A stretch of DNA of 64,000 nt from CAYLLN01 sp036496265 (GCA_036496265.1 DASXLL010000009.1:1-64000); one strand, 5' to 3'; shown: positions 25,030 through 34,219, numbered from the stretch's first letter. Notes: generated from the sequence alone by a model not told the origin. Translations and numbers: made by a program.

Positions 25030-25090
25030 ACTATTCGCGGCTCGGCGCTTGGCTTGTGCCGCTCAGCGGCAACAGCCTCGCCCTCCCACA
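25030..25090. repeat. CGGCTCGGCG...CAACAGCCTCGCCCTCCC repeat in the nuoL-nuoM gap
   Basis: The nuoL-nuoM junction (25018-25092) is occupied by a repeat-like unit with GTGCCGCTCAGCGGCA at its centre (hairpin TGCCGCT/AGCGGCA) and CAGCCTCGCCCTCCC at its end. A related unit, GGCTCGGCGGGAGCCTCGCC, lies at 4565-4584 behind plsC. Confidence 0.6.
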
Positions 25091-25092
25091 GG

Positions 25093-27528
25093 TCACCCGG
25101 CCCACAGCAAACGCGCGGCAACCAAAACGAGCATGCCGAGGACCATCGCGAGGGCGTAAAACTGCACGAGGCCGACTTGCAAGCCCCGCATCAGGTAGCC
25201 AATCACCGAGGGTATGTAGCCAGTCAAATCGACGAGGCCGTCGATGACCCAGCGATCGAACCAGGCACAAACGCGGGCGATAATTCGCAGCGGCCAGACG
25301 ACCAGAGCAGCGTAAATTTCGTCGAAATAAAACTTGTTGGCGGAGAGGCGGTAGGGCGTCAGAAATGTGGCAGCCACCAATGGCACCGAGATCACCAGCG
25401 AAACGATGGCGATCAGGAAACCGAGGAACGAGACGACGAAACCCAGACCCGCTTTTCGCAGGCTGCGCGTCGCCGTGCCGATGAACGGAATACGCTGCAG
25501 CCGGGCGACCCAAATGGGGTCCATCGCCCCGCGGACGCCTTCAAGATTCCACAAGCGCTGCAAAGAGCGGGCTTCGTTGGGCTCGCCCAGATAAAGGAAC
25601 AGGGCCAGACCGATGCCGGCGAGCGCGACGAGCGTGCTGATGCCGGCGACGTCGCTGTGAAATTCGACCGGGCCGCGAGTTTGATCGATCAAGCCCGCGG
25701 CGAGCGACGGCGTGCGGCCCATCAGATCGACGAGCCAGTTTTCGCCCCAGTTGCCTGTTGGATCACTTAGGCAGAAACATCCGATTAGCAGCGAACATCC
25801 AGCGAGAATCACGAGTGGCATGACCATGACGGGCGGTGATTCGTGCGCGTGGTGTCCGGCCTGACCGGGAATGCGCTCCGGGCCGTGAAAGGTGAGGGCG
25901 AAGGCGCGGAACGTGTAAAACGCAGTCAAAAAAGCGGCGACGAGGGCGACATAGTACAGGCATTCATAGACGTGGCGAGCGAAGGCGAGCTCTTGATCGG
26001 TCCAATCGTGCATCATGCTCGCAGCCGCGGGTGGCTCGATGTGCGAATGCTCGCCGCCGGTCGCGTGTGCGTGTCGATGAGCTTCTTCATGTTCGATCGC
26101 GTGCGTTTTGTCGTGGATCGAGCCCAAAATCGCGTCTTTGCTCCAGAAGCCGGCGAAGGGGAAGATGCCGGAGAGGGCGAGGCAGCCGATGAGGAACGTT
26201 GCATAGGTGTATGGCATCAGCCGCTTGAGGCCGCCGAACTGCCGCATATCGATAACGCCGCCCATCGCGTGCATCACGCTGCCGGCGCCGAGGAACAACA
26301 ACGCTTTGAAGAACGCGTGCGTAAAGAGGTGATACATGCCGCTCGTCACGCCGGCGAATGTGCCGACGCCGAGGGCGAGGAACATATAGCCGAGCTGGCT
26401 GACCGTGGAATAGGCCAAAACGCGCTTGAGGTCGAATTGTGTTAGCGCGATGAGGCCGGCCATCAGAGCGGTGAAGCCACCGATCGAGGCGACGGCGAGC
26501 TGCGCCGTGGGCGAAACCATGAACAACGGCGAGCAACGCGCGACCATATATACGCCGGCGGTGACCATTGTCGCGGCGTGAATGAGCGCGCTGACGGGCG
26601 TGGGGCCTTCCATCGCGTCGGGGAGCCAGACGTGCAGCGGGAACTGGGCGCTTTTGCCGCAAGCGCCGAGGAGGAGCAGTAAACAAATCGCGGTAGCCAC
26701 CCCGCCGGCCGCATAGTCGTTGACGGCAATGCGCGAGGGGCTGAGGACGCCGCGGATGAGCTTCGTTTCGTGTGGCGAATCACTGCTGGACAAACCAGCA
26801 GTAGCACTCGCGGCTGCGTCTGCTGTTGTGTCGTGATAATTCAGCGTGCCATACGTACACCAAATCAGAAAAATCGCCGTGGTGAAGGCAAAGTCGCCGA
26901 TGCGATTGACAAGGAACGCCTTTTTCCCAGCTGCTACCGCTTCGGGTTTTTGGTACCAGAATCCGACCAGCAAATAACTACAGACGCCCACCGCTTCCCA
27001 AAAGACGAACAGCAGGACGAAGTTGCTGACCGAGACGAGCATCGTCATCGAAAACACGAATAGGCCGATGTAGGCGAAAAACCGCCAGTAGCCCGGATCG
27101 CCGTGCATGTAGCCGGAGGCATAGAGAACCACGAGCGATGACACGAACGTGACCATCGCCAGCATGATGGCGGTGAGCGCGTCGGCTCGCAGGGTTATAT
27201 CGACGCGGAAATTGCGCCAGCCGGCATCTTGGTCGGTCGCGGCCGGTTGATTGGCCTTCAAGTCGTAAGCATTATCGATGTTCGCCCAGGTCCAAAGCGT
27301 CGTCACTTGCTCAAAGCCGCCGTCGTCGTCCGACTGCCGGGCCTGATTGACCTCGCGCAGGAGCACCAGGCTGCAAATGAATGAACCGGCGAGCGCCAAA
27401 ATGACCGGCCAATGGCTGTAGCTGCGCAGGACGCGCGCGCCGAGCACGGCGACCAACACAGCCGCGGCCAGCGGCAGGGCCGGAATGAGAATCAGGCATT
27501 GGCGAGTTGTATCGTCCATTGCAAACAC
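25093..27528 (-). CDS. nuoL: NADH-quinone oxidoreductase subunit L with His-rich loops
   Basis: The largest antiporter-like subunit of complex I, 811 residues against about 615-650 in well-studied bacteria. The core motifs are in order: FVFWEAVGVCSYLLVGFW, KSAQFPLHVWLPDAMEGPTP, LTQFDLKRVLAYSTVSQLG, LTHAFFKALLFLGAGSV. The extra length comes from polar insertions: residues about 90-110, a Ser/Ala loop near 240, a His-rich loop (HEEAHRHAHATGGEHSH, about 480-500), a second one (GHHAHESPP), and a long loop before the lateral helix. The His loops could bind metal; that is inference. Confidence 0.94.
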   Translation of the reverse strand: MFAMDDTTRQCLILIPALPLAAAVLVAVLGARVLRSYSHWPVILALAGSFICSLVLLREVNQARQSDDDGGFEQVTTLWTWANIDNAYDLKANQPAATDQDAGWRNFRVDITLRADALTAIMLAMVTFVSSLVVLYASGYMHGDPGYWRFFAYIGLFVFSMTMLVSVSNFVLLFVFWEAVGVCSYLLVGFWYQKPEAVAAGKKAFLVNRIGDFAFTTAIFLIWCTYGTLNYHDTTADAAASATAGLSSSDSPHETKLIRGVLSPSRIAVNDYAAGGVATAICLLLLLGACGKSAQFPLHVWLPDAMEGPTPVSALIHAATMVTAGVYMVARCSPLFMVSPTAQLAVASIGGFTALMAGLIALTQFDLKRVLAYSTVSQLGYMFLALGVGTFAGVTSGMYHLFTHAFFKALLFLGAGSVMHAMGGVIDMRQFGGLKRLMPYTYATFLIGCLALSGIFPFAGFWSKDAILGSIHDKTHAIEHEEAHRHAHATGGEHSHIEPPAAASMMHDWTDQELAFARHVYECLYYVALVAAFLTAFYTFRAFALTFHGPERIPGQAGHHAHESPPVMVMPLVILAGCSLLIGCFCLSDPTGNWGENWLVDLMGRTPSLAAGLIDQTRGPVEFHSDVAGISTLVALAGIGLALFLYLGEPNEARSLQRLWNLEGVRGAMDPIWVARLQRIPFIGTATRSLRKAGLGFVVSFLGFLIAIVSLVISVPLVAATFLTPYRLSANKFYFDEIYAALVVWPLRIIARVCAWFDRWVIDGLVDLTGYIPSVIGYLMRGLQVGLVQFYALAMVLGMLVLVAARLLWAG

Positions 27529-27540
27529 GCTCGCGCATTG

Positions 27541-28002
27541 TTAGACGCGCGGCCGGTGAATCTCCGTTTCGGGTCCAATGGGCGGCCGGACTCCCGCCGG
27601 CGTCAAATGTGGCCAAACACGATCTTCGACGCGCTCTTCGGGCACTTCGCGATCGACGAAAGCGGGCTGGCCTTCCTCACGCAGGTTTTGCCAAGCGGCG
27701 GAGTCAAGTTTGCCGATTCGCCGGCCGAGCATGAGGACCAAGGCCATTGCGATTCCCGCTTCGCAGGCGGCGACGGTGATGATGAAAATGACGAGCATTT
27801 GGCCGCCCCACGCACCGGGGCTGCCGAGGCTGCCGTGGTAACGGCCCCAGCCGATGAGGCTGAGCGAAACGCCTTGCAGCATCAGCTCGGCGCAGAGGAA
27901 CATCACAATCAAATTGCGGCGGACGATGAAACCGACCAGGCCGAGGGCGAACAGCACGCCGCCGACGATCAGATAGTTGTAAAGGAGGGCGACTTCGTTC
28001 AT
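27541..28002 (-). CDS. nuoK: NADH-quinone oxidoreductase subunit K with C-terminal extension
   Basis: A 153-residue three-helix subunit of complex I; most NuoK are about 100 residues. Start at the ATG at 28002, because the frame further upstream runs through a repeat. The membrane Glu residues in LCAELMLQG and AACEAGIAMAL are those needed for proton coupling. After about residue 100 there is an extra polar tail of about 50 residues (KLDSAAWQNLREEG ... ETEIHRPRV) that would face the cytoplasm. A 12-base gap separates it from nuoL. Confidence 0.93.
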   Translation of the reverse strand: MNEVALLYNYLIVGGVLFALGLVGFIVRRNLIVMFLCAELMLQGVSLSLIGWGRYHGSLGSPGAWGGQMLVIFIITVAACEAGIAMALVLMLGRRIGKLDSAAWQNLREEGQPAFVDREVPEERVEDRVWPHLTPAGVRPPIGPETEIHRPRV

Positions 28003-28022
28003 TGGGAGGCCTCCCGAACGAG

Positions 28023-28050
28023 TCCCTCGCTCACGCTTCGGGTTAGTGTC
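28023..28050. repeat. TCCCTCGCTCACGCTTCGGG repeat, copy 2, in the nuoK-nuoJ gap
   Basis: Same unit as 12404-12431 and 59089-59116. It fills the 46-base gap between nuoJ and nuoK, and its last two bases form part of the nuoJ stop codon (TGA, 28051-28049 on the minus strand). Confidence 0.85.
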
Positions 28051-28870
28051 ATCGCAGGACCTCCTCAATGGCACGAGCCAGGCGTGGTTGCCGTTGCATG
28101 GCGATGGCCACTGCGCCGACGAGGGCGACGAGCAACAGCGTGCCTGCCAGTTCCACCGCGATGAGCTGCTCGCTGAACAGATGCCGGCCGAGGTTGGCCA
28201 TATGCTTGGCGGTCAAAATCCCGTTCTCGGCCGTGAGTCGCTCCGCGGCGAGCTGCGCCGCTTGGGGCTCGATCGGCGTATTTGCCTCACGCTTCAACCC
28301 CGAAAGCTGCATCACCAGAATGCCCAGCAGCAGTCCCGCAGTGACGACGGCCAAAATCTTCGGCAAGCCGCCCCACGTGAGACGGTCGTACGATGAATGC
28401 CCCTCCGGTTGCGCGAGCATGATGACGAAAAGGAACGTCACGACGATAGCCCCGGCATAGACGACGACGGTCGCCACGCTGAGGAACTGCGCGCCGCCCT
28501 GGAACAATAGGCCCGCGACGCCGAGCAGGGAGACGGCGAACCAAATGGCCGAATAGACCGGCGCACGCGACGTGATCATGGCGACAGCCGCGGCAACGGC
28601 GATGAGCGAAAGCAGCCAAAATACGGTCTGCTCGGTCCATACGGTCTGTTCGGTCCAATTGCCGAGGAGCGGCAAATCGAATGCAATGAGCACGCCCGCC
28701 GCTGCGACCAGCAAGCCACCCAATGGCCGGGCAAATCGAAAGCGGGCCGGCAAGAGGAGCCATAGGCCGATGACGCCCGACAAAAGCCCCCAGAACGTCA
28801 GGCACGAGCAGATGTGCTTTAGCGTCGGCAACTCGGCAATGACGAGCGGCAATGCAAGGGACGGAGTCAC
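28049..28870 (-). CDS. nuoJ: NADH-quinone oxidoreductase subunit J
   Basis: A 273-residue membrane subunit of complex I, longer than the usual 165-200 because of an extra N-terminal hydrophobic region (about residues 15-80, with two additional segments) before the conserved core. The core has PVYSAIWFAVSLLGVAGLLF and VVYAGAIVVTFLFVIMLAQP, the pi-bulge helix region. It overlaps nuoI by four bases (ATGA-type). The extra N-terminal helices are unusual. Confidence 0.92.
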   Translation of the reverse strand: MTPSLALPLVIAELPTLKHICSCLTFWGLLSGVIGLWLLLPARFRFARPLGGLLVAAAGVLIAFDLPLLGNWTEQTVWTEQTVFWLLSLIAVAAAVAMITSRAPVYSAIWFAVSLLGVAGLLFQGGAQFLSVATVVVYAGAIVVTFLFVIMLAQPEGHSSYDRLTWGGLPKILAVVTAGLLLGILVMQLSGLKREANTPIEPQAAQLAAERLTAENGILTAKHMANLGRHLFSEQLIAVELAGTLLLVALVGAVAIAMQRQPRLARAIEEVLR

Positions 28871-29415
28871 GTGGCGGTCCCTCCGAGCGCCGGTGACTTC
28901 ATCGGCTCTTTGTCCTTCGTCATGTCGAACACCGAGAGCAGCTTCTCCTTGTCGAAAATCATTTCCTCGCGGCTGCGGCCCGTGAGGTTATAGAGGCTCG
29001 TCAGCTCGATCGCATCGACGGGGCAGGCTTCCTCACACATGCCGCAGTAAATGCAGCGGAGCTCGTCGATCGAAAAGCTCTGCGGATATTTTTCGCGGTC
29101 CGGCCAGGGGCTTTCTTCGGCGACGATGTCGATGCAGTGGGCCGGGCAGGCGGTGGCGCACAAGAAGCAGGCGACGCACTTGACGCGGCCGGCGGCGTCT
29201 TTGTTGAGGCGATGGACACCGCGATAAATCTGCGGATTGCCGATTTTCGGCTCTTCATCGGGATACGAGATGGTGACGACGTCGCCGCGCAGCGAGCGCG
29301 AGAGGTGCTTGAACGTCGTCGTCAGTCCCTGGGCGACGAGCGGCAAGTACATGCGGCCGGACAGGCCGAGCTTCGGCTCTTCGATCCACTTGATGTTCGG
29401 GTCGTTGGGTTTCAT
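28867..29415 (-). CDS. nuoI: NADH-quinone oxidoreductase subunit I
   Basis: A 182-residue peripheral subunit of complex I carrying two [4Fe-4S] clusters (N6a, N6b). Both eight-iron ferredoxin motifs are intact: CVACFLCATACP and CIYCGMCEEACP. The N-terminal amphipathic stretch (GLTTTFKHLSRSL) anchors it to the membrane arm. It overlaps nuoH by four bases and nuoJ by four, showing tight translational coupling. Confidence 0.95.
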   Translation of the reverse strand: MKPNDPNIKWIEEPKLGLSGRMYLPLVAQGLTTTFKHLSRSLRGDVVTISYPDEEPKIGNPQIYRGVHRLNKDAAGRVKCVACFLCATACPAHCIDIVAEESPWPDREKYPQSFSIDELRCIYCGMCEEACPVDAIELTSLYNLTGRSREEMIFDKEKLLSVFDMTKDKEPMKSPALGGTAT

Positions 29416-30614
29416 GCTGTTGTCACCCTACGGTTGTCGGACACGCGCGGATTCACAATCGCGGCGATGAACCACGCCACAAAAAACGTGGCCCACGAGC
29501 CGATGAAAATGGCCGCGGTCCAAGTGGTGCTGTTGCCTTCCGGATCGTTCATGTGCCGCGCTTCGTAGAGCACGGCAAGAGCGACGAGATTCACCAAGCC
29601 CAGCGGCAGCATGATCTTCCAGGCGAGATTCAGCAGCTGATCGTAGCGAAATCGCGGCCAGCTCCAGCGAACCCACATGAAAAACACGATGACGGCAAAG
29701 ATTTTGGCCTGCAATACGAGGATGCGAACGATCGCAGTACCCCAAGTGATTGTGTCAGCCGTCGGCTCGCCGGTGATTAGCGGGAAATGCCAACCGCCGA
29801 GGAACAAAATCACGATCAGGAACGACGCCGTGATCATGTGCAGGAACTCGGCGATGAGATATAGAATCAACTTCATGCCGGAGTATTCGGTGTGATAGCC
29901 GCCGATCAGTTCTTGCTCGGCTTCGGGCAAATCGAAGGGCAAGCGGGCCGCTTCCGCGAACGAAGCGACGAGGAACACGACGAAACCCAGCGGCTGCACC
30001 AGCGCGTACCAGCCTTGCTGGCCTTGGGCTTGAATGATCGTCGTCAGATTGAGCGAGCCGGCGGAAAGGACAACGCCGAGAATGCCGAGGCCCATTGGCA
30101 GCTCATACGCGATGAGCTGGGCGCTCGAACGGAGTCCGCCGAGGAAGCTGTATTTGCTGTTGCTGGCCCAGCCGCCGAGGATGACGCCGTAAATGGCGAT
30201 GCTCGCGAGCGCGAAGGCATAAATGACGCCGACATCAACATTCGGAGCGACAACTAGCTCGATCGGCTTGTCGGACTTTAGCGGGCCGATTTCAAAGGGC
30301 GGAATGAGGCTGCCGAAGGGAATGACGGCATAAACGGCGAGCGCCGAGGCGAGGATCATTAGCGGCGCTAGAATATAAAGCCGTCGATCGACATGGGCCG
30401 GCGTGTATTCTTCTTTGAGGATGAACTTCAGACCGTCGGCCAACGGCTGGCCGAGGCCCCAGATGCGGATGTTCGTGAGCGGAATCCCGACGCGGTTGGG
30501 GCCGATGCGGTCCTGCGTCCACGCCGCCATCCGTCGCTCTAAGAGCACGAAATAGGCCGCTGCGGTCATGAGGCCGCCGACGAGCAATCCGATCTTGATG
30601 AGCGCTTCGATCAC
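29412..30614 (-). CDS. nuoH: NADH-quinone oxidoreductase subunit H
   Basis: A 400-residue membrane subunit of complex I that forms the quinone access channel. Conserved stretches include LLERRMAAWTQDRIGPNRVG, GLGQPLADGLKFILKEEYTP, ERYSFLGGLRSSAQ-like SNSKYSFLGGLRSSAQLIAY, and AARLPFDLPEAEQELIGGYH with the acidic residues at the quinone funnel. The C-terminus is extended by about 40 residues including one more hydrophobic segment. The gene starts four bases after the nuoG stop. Confidence 0.95.
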   Translation of the reverse strand: MIEALIKIGLLVGGLMTAAAYFVLLERRMAAWTQDRIGPNRVGIPLTNIRIWGLGQPLADGLKFILKEEYTPAHVDRRLYILAPLMILASALAVYAVIPFGSLIPPFEIGPLKSDKPIELVVAPNVDVGVIYAFALASIAIYGVILGGWASNSKYSFLGGLRSSAQLIAYELPMGLGILGVVLSAGSLNLTTIIQAQGQQGWYALVQPLGFVVFLVASFAEAARLPFDLPEAEQELIGGYHTEYSGMKLILYLIAEFLHMITASFLIVILFLGGWHFPLITGEPTADTITWGTAIVRILVLQAKIFAVIVFFMWVRWSWPRFRYDQLLNLAWKIMLPLGLVNLVALAVLYEARHMNDPEGNSTTWTAAIFIGSWATFFVAWFIAAIVNPRVSDNRRVTTA

Positions 30615-30618
30615 GGGT

Positions 30619-32274
30619 TCAGGCGATAGCGGTGGCTGTTTGGGAAGGTTCGGCCAATTGGTTGACTTTCAAATCGACTCCAACAGTCGGGACTCCTCGG
30701 TCAGCGGCTGAGAAATAGGCGAGTTCGCGGGCGATATCTTGCAGCACGTCACTCGCGCGGTATAGACCGGGTTTTCTCAGCAATTGCCAATAAAGCTGGC
30801 CTTCGGTGATGACGCCAGCCGGTGCGCGGATGGCCCATTTGAACGATTGAAGACGGTCGGTCGCGTTGACGTACGAGCCTTCGCGTTCGGCGAAGGTAGC
30901 GCCGGGAATTTGATAGTCGGCCCGGTCCCACAGCGGCGACGCGAAGCAGTCTTGAACAATCAGCGTCTTGACGCCGACGAATTTCTCAGCCGCTGCCGCG
31001 TCGTGCCAGGGGATGTGATAGCCGCCCGTCAACCAAACCGCGCCGAACGACGCGCTTGCGACAAGGCCGAGGAAGTCGCCCCAGTTCAACAGGCCATCGC
31101 CAAGCCGCGCGGCAATCGCTTCAACGCCCTTGCGATTCGGACACTTTTCCGCCCGGATGGTAAAGCCATTGGGGAATTTTTCATCTTCGCCAACCACTGG
31201 AATTGGTCCGACGGCGAGGGCCGCGTTGGAATCGATGCCGCGAATGTACGTCGCGAGCAAATACGCCTCTTCGACGGTCAGATTCGGCGAAATGACGGCG
31301 GCCAGGCGGCCGGCGCGCTTCAGCTTTTGGTCTAACTCGCCGGCCAGATGCGACCATTCGATCGGTGCGTAGCCCGTTTTCTCTCGCCGCTGAAGTTGCG
31401 TAGCGCGATGCGCGTCGTGAACGTGCTTCCAGCCGTAGCGGCCTTCGTCGCACATCCACCATTGATTCACGTGCGGATTTTCGCGGGGCTTGAGGCGATA
31501 AACGCGGTCCTGGTTTTCCTCGATCTTGATCGAGCAGCCGGTGGAGCAGTTGGCGCAAACGTTGTCGTGGCTCTTCATGAACCAGACACGTTGCTTATAG
31601 AGAAAATCCTTGTCGCCGAGTGCGCCGACGGGGCACAGATCGACGACATTGCCGGAGAGCTTGTTGGCCAGCGGGAATTGAATGTCGCCGATGTCGTTCC
31701 GGAACACGTCGATCTCTTCCTGAGCACCGCGATTGATCACCATCAATTCGCTCGTGCCGCTGATCTCGCGCGTGAACCGCACGCAGCGGCTGCACATCAC
31801 GCAGCGATCGACAAATAGCGTGACCGTATCACCCAGACTACGTCGGCGACTCGTGAACGGCTTGATGTCGGCCCGCCGCTCATTCTGGCCGTACTCGAAG
31901 TGATAATCCTGCAGGGTGCATTCGCCGGCCTTGTCGCAGATCGGGCAATCGACCGGATGCCGCAGCAGCAAATCCTCTTCAACCATCGCCCGCGCATTCG
32001 TCACCTTCTCGCTGTTGGTGACGAACACGGTCCCGTCGGTCGCCGGAGTCTGGCAGGCCGGGACAAGCCGCGGCTGCATGGCGACCTTGCCTGTTTTATC
32101 GTCCTTCTTGCCCGCTTCGACGAGGCACATGCGGCAGCTTGCGACGACGGAAAGCCCCGGATGCCAGCAATAAGACGGCACTTCGAAGCCCGCGCGCGCG
32201 GCAGCTTGAATGCCGTTGAGGCGTTCTTTCTCGCCGATGGGGACGTCGATGCCGTTGACGGTGACTGTGGGCAT
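30619..32274 (-). CDS. nuoG: NADH-quinone oxidoreductase subunit G, short form
   Basis: A 551-residue Fe-S subunit of complex I; many NuoG are 680-910 residues. Start at the ATG at 32274. The N-terminal [2Fe-2S] ferredoxin motif (YCWHPGLSVVASCRMCLVE), the His-Cys-Cys cluster region (HPVDCPICDKAGECTLQDY), the [4Fe-4S] set (CVMCSRCVRFTREI ... DLCPVGALG) and an additional cluster motif (CANCSTGCSIKI) are all present. The molybdopterin-type C-terminal domain is much reduced but shows no frameshift: the frame runs to a normal stop before nuoH. Confidence 0.93.
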   Translation of the reverse strand: MPTVTVNGIDVPIGEKERLNGIQAAARAGFEVPSYCWHPGLSVVASCRMCLVEAGKKDDKTGKVAMQPRLVPACQTPATDGTVFVTNSEKVTNARAMVEEDLLLRHPVDCPICDKAGECTLQDYHFEYGQNERRADIKPFTSRRRSLGDTVTLFVDRCVMCSRCVRFTREISGTSELMVINRGAQEEIDVFRNDIGDIQFPLANKLSGNVVDLCPVGALGDKDFLYKQRVWFMKSHDNVCANCSTGCSIKIEENQDRVYRLKPRENPHVNQWWMCDEGRYGWKHVHDAHRATQLQRREKTGYAPIEWSHLAGELDQKLKRAGRLAAVISPNLTVEEAYLLATYIRGIDSNAALAVGPIPVVGEDEKFPNGFTIRAEKCPNRKGVEAIAARLGDGLLNWGDFLGLVASASFGAVWLTGGYHIPWHDAAAAEKFVGVKTLIVQDCFASPLWDRADYQIPGATFAEREGSYVNATDRLQSFKWAIRAPAGVITEGQLYWQLLRKPGLYRASDVLQDIARELAYFSAADRGVPTVGVDLKVNQLAEPSQTATAIA

Positions 32275-32281
32275 TATTGGT

Positions 32282-33637
32282 TCAATGAATTCCAACTAGT
32301 TCCATCGCCGGCACAGGCTTGGTCTCGCCCCAACCGGATGGATTTGTTTTCTTGATGTATGCTTCCAGCTCGGGCCGGAATTTTTTGATGCAGTTTTTAA
32401 TCGGCCAGGCGGCGCCGTCGGCGAGGCCGCAGATCGTCGTACCCGGCATGATGCCGATCGTGTCGCCGATTTCGGCGAGCAAATCGAGATCCTTCAGCCG
32501 GCCGCGGCCGTTCTTGATTCGCAGCATCATCTTGGTGGCCCAACTCGTGCCTTCGCGACAGGGCGTGCACTGGCCGCAGCTTTCGTGCGAGAAGAAGCGG
32601 CAACTGTTGAACAGAAAATCGGCCATACTCGTTTGCTCGTCCATGACGACGACGGCGGCCGTGCCGAGGCCCAGACAGCCGAATTTTCCGGGGCCGTTGA
32701 AATCGAGCGGGCAGTGAAATTCGTCAGCGGTGAGCAAACCCATGCTGATGCCGCCGGGAATCGCGGCTTTCGCCTTGCGGCCTTTCCAAACGCCGCCGCC
32801 ATAACGGTCGATCAAGTCGGCCACAGTCAATCCCAGCGGTGCTTCATAGCAGCCGGGCTTGTTGATGTGGCCGGAAAGACAATACAGTTTGGGCCCGTAG
32901 CTGCCGGCGTCGCGGGGATTCGCCGGATCGGGCGGGATACCCATTGATTTGAACCAGTCCGCCCCGCGATCGAGAATTTGCTTAACGCAGGCGACTGTTT
33001 CGACGTTGTTCACGACCGTCGGCTTGCGAAACGCACCTTCGACGGCGGGAAACGGCGGCTTGATCCTCGGCCAAGCTCGTTTGCCTTCCAGGCTTTCGAT
33101 GAGGCCCGTCTCTTCACCGCAGATATAAGCGCCAGCGCCTTTGTGTAGAAAAATATCGAGCGAATACGGGCTGCCGAAGATGTTTTTGCCGAGATAGCCG
33201 GCCGCATAGCACTCATCGACGGCCGATTGCATCCGCTGCCACGCGAGTGGATATTCGCACCGCATGTAGTAGTACGCCGTCGTCGCGTTGGTCGCGTAGC
33301 AACTGATCATCAGCCCTTCGACGACCTGATGCGGATCCTCCTCCATCAACACGCGATTGTTGAACGTCCCCGGCTCGCTCTCGTCGGCGTTGAGGCAAAA
33401 ATAAATCGGCCCCGGATGATTCTGCGGCAGAAACGTCCATTTCAGTCCCGTCGGAAAACCGGCGCCGCCACGGCCGCGGAGACCACTCGCCTTCACAATC
33501 TCCGTGACTTCCTTCGGCGTCTTCTCCTTCAGCACTTTCTTCCAAGACTGATAGCCGCCAGTCTGCTCAAACGCGCGCAGCGTATGGCTCTCGGCTTTGC
33601 CGACTTGAGCTAACAGGACTGGTTCGAATTCGGGCAT
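32282..33637 (-). CDS. nuoF: NADH-quinone oxidoreductase subunit F
   Basis: The 451-residue NADH- and FMN-binding subunit of complex I. The start is the ATG at 33637; the open frame upstream runs into a palindromic repeat. FMN site LRGRGGAGFPTGLKW, NADH region GAGAYICGEETGLIESLEGK, and the [4Fe-4S] (N3) motif ESCGQCTPCREG with its distal Cys in TTICGLADG are all present. It ends seven bases before nuoG begins. Confidence 0.95.
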   Translation of the reverse strand: MPEFEPVLLAQVGKAESHTLRAFEQTGGYQSWKKVLKEKTPKEVTEIVKASGLRGRGGAGFPTGLKWTFLPQNHPGPIYFCLNADESEPGTFNNRVLMEEDPHQVVEGLMISCYATNATTAYYYMRCEYPLAWQRMQSAVDECYAAGYLGKNIFGSPYSLDIFLHKGAGAYICGEETGLIESLEGKRAWPRIKPPFPAVEGAFRKPTVVNNVETVACVKQILDRGADWFKSMGIPPDPANPRDAGSYGPKLYCLSGHINKPGCYEAPLGLTVADLIDRYGGGVWKGRKAKAAIPGGISMGLLTADEFHCPLDFNGPGKFGCLGLGTAAVVVMDEQTSMADFLFNSCRFFSHESCGQCTPCREGTSWATKMMLRIKNGRGRLKDLDLLAEIGDTIGIMPGTTICGLADGAAWPIKNCIKKFRPELEAYIKKTNPSGWGETKPVPAMELVGIH

Positions 33638-33647
33638 TCGTCGTTTT

Positions 33648-33730
33648 GTAGGGAATGCCCTCTGTGGCATTCTGCGGCGGGATGGAATGTGTTTGGTGGT
33701 TCACGGAACGCCACGGAGGGCGTTCCCTAC
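33648..33730. repeat. GTAGGGAATGCCCTC...GAGGGCGTTCCCTAC hairpin in the nuoE-nuoF gap
   Basis: Left arm GTAGGGAATGCCCTCTGTGG, right arm CCACGGAGGGCGTTCCCTAC; a long imperfect inverted repeat that nearly fills the gap between nuoE and nuoF. The right arm begins six bases before the nuoE stop. A hairpin of this size could lower or fix downstream expression, or protect the transcript. Confidence 0.85.
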
Positions 33731-33735
33731 AGGGA

Positions 33736-34218
33736 TTAGGGCAATGTTTTCACAAATTCATCCGCTTGTTGCTGGCTGACGCTTTTCACCAACTGCGAAT
33801 CGGCCAAGATGCATGGTGCATGCTCACAGGCACCGAGGCACTCGGCATATTCGAGCGTGACGCGCCCATCGCGAGTCGTTTCGCCGGGGGCGACGCCGAG
33901 CGTGTGGCTCAGGTGATCGAGCAATTCGTCTGCGCCGCGCAGGGCACAGCTTATCGACCGGCAAACCCACAGCCGGCAGCGGCCGGTCGGCTTGTCTTGC
34001 TTGAAATAGCCGTAAAACGTCAGCGTGTCTTGGACTTGCGCCGGCGCGAGGCCCAGCAACTCGGCGATTTCAACCACCGCCTGCCGCGGGACATATCGCA
34101 GTTTATCGTTGACAATGTGCAACGCGGGCAACGTCACCGCTTGCCGCGACGGATAGCGTGGGAAGAACGCCTTGATGGCGTCGCTCATCTCGTCGGTGAG
34201 GATGCGTTCGGCGGGCAT
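33736..34218 (-). CDS. nuoE: NADH-quinone oxidoreductase subunit E
   Basis: A 160-residue thioredoxin-like [2Fe-2S] subunit (N1a) of complex I. Start at 34218, one base after the nuoD stop. The cluster ligands are in CRSISC and ECLGACEHAPC. The N-terminal helical part (YPSRQAVTLPALHIVNDKL ... VVEIAELLGLAPAQV) is typical of the family. Confidence 0.94.
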   Translation of the reverse strand: MPAERILTDEMSDAIKAFFPRYPSRQAVTLPALHIVNDKLRYVPRQAVVEIAELLGLAPAQVQDTLTFYGYFKQDKPTGRCRLWVCRSISCALRGADELLDHLSHTLGVAPGETTRDGRVTLEYAECLGACEHAPCILADSQLVKSVSQQQADEFVKTLP

Positions 34219-34219
34219 A

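Noticed and set aside
30619..32274. nuoG as a frameshifted or truncated pseudogene
   Set aside because: All cluster motifs are intact, the frame is continuous and the stop is followed four bases later by nuoH; a natural short form is the simpler reading.
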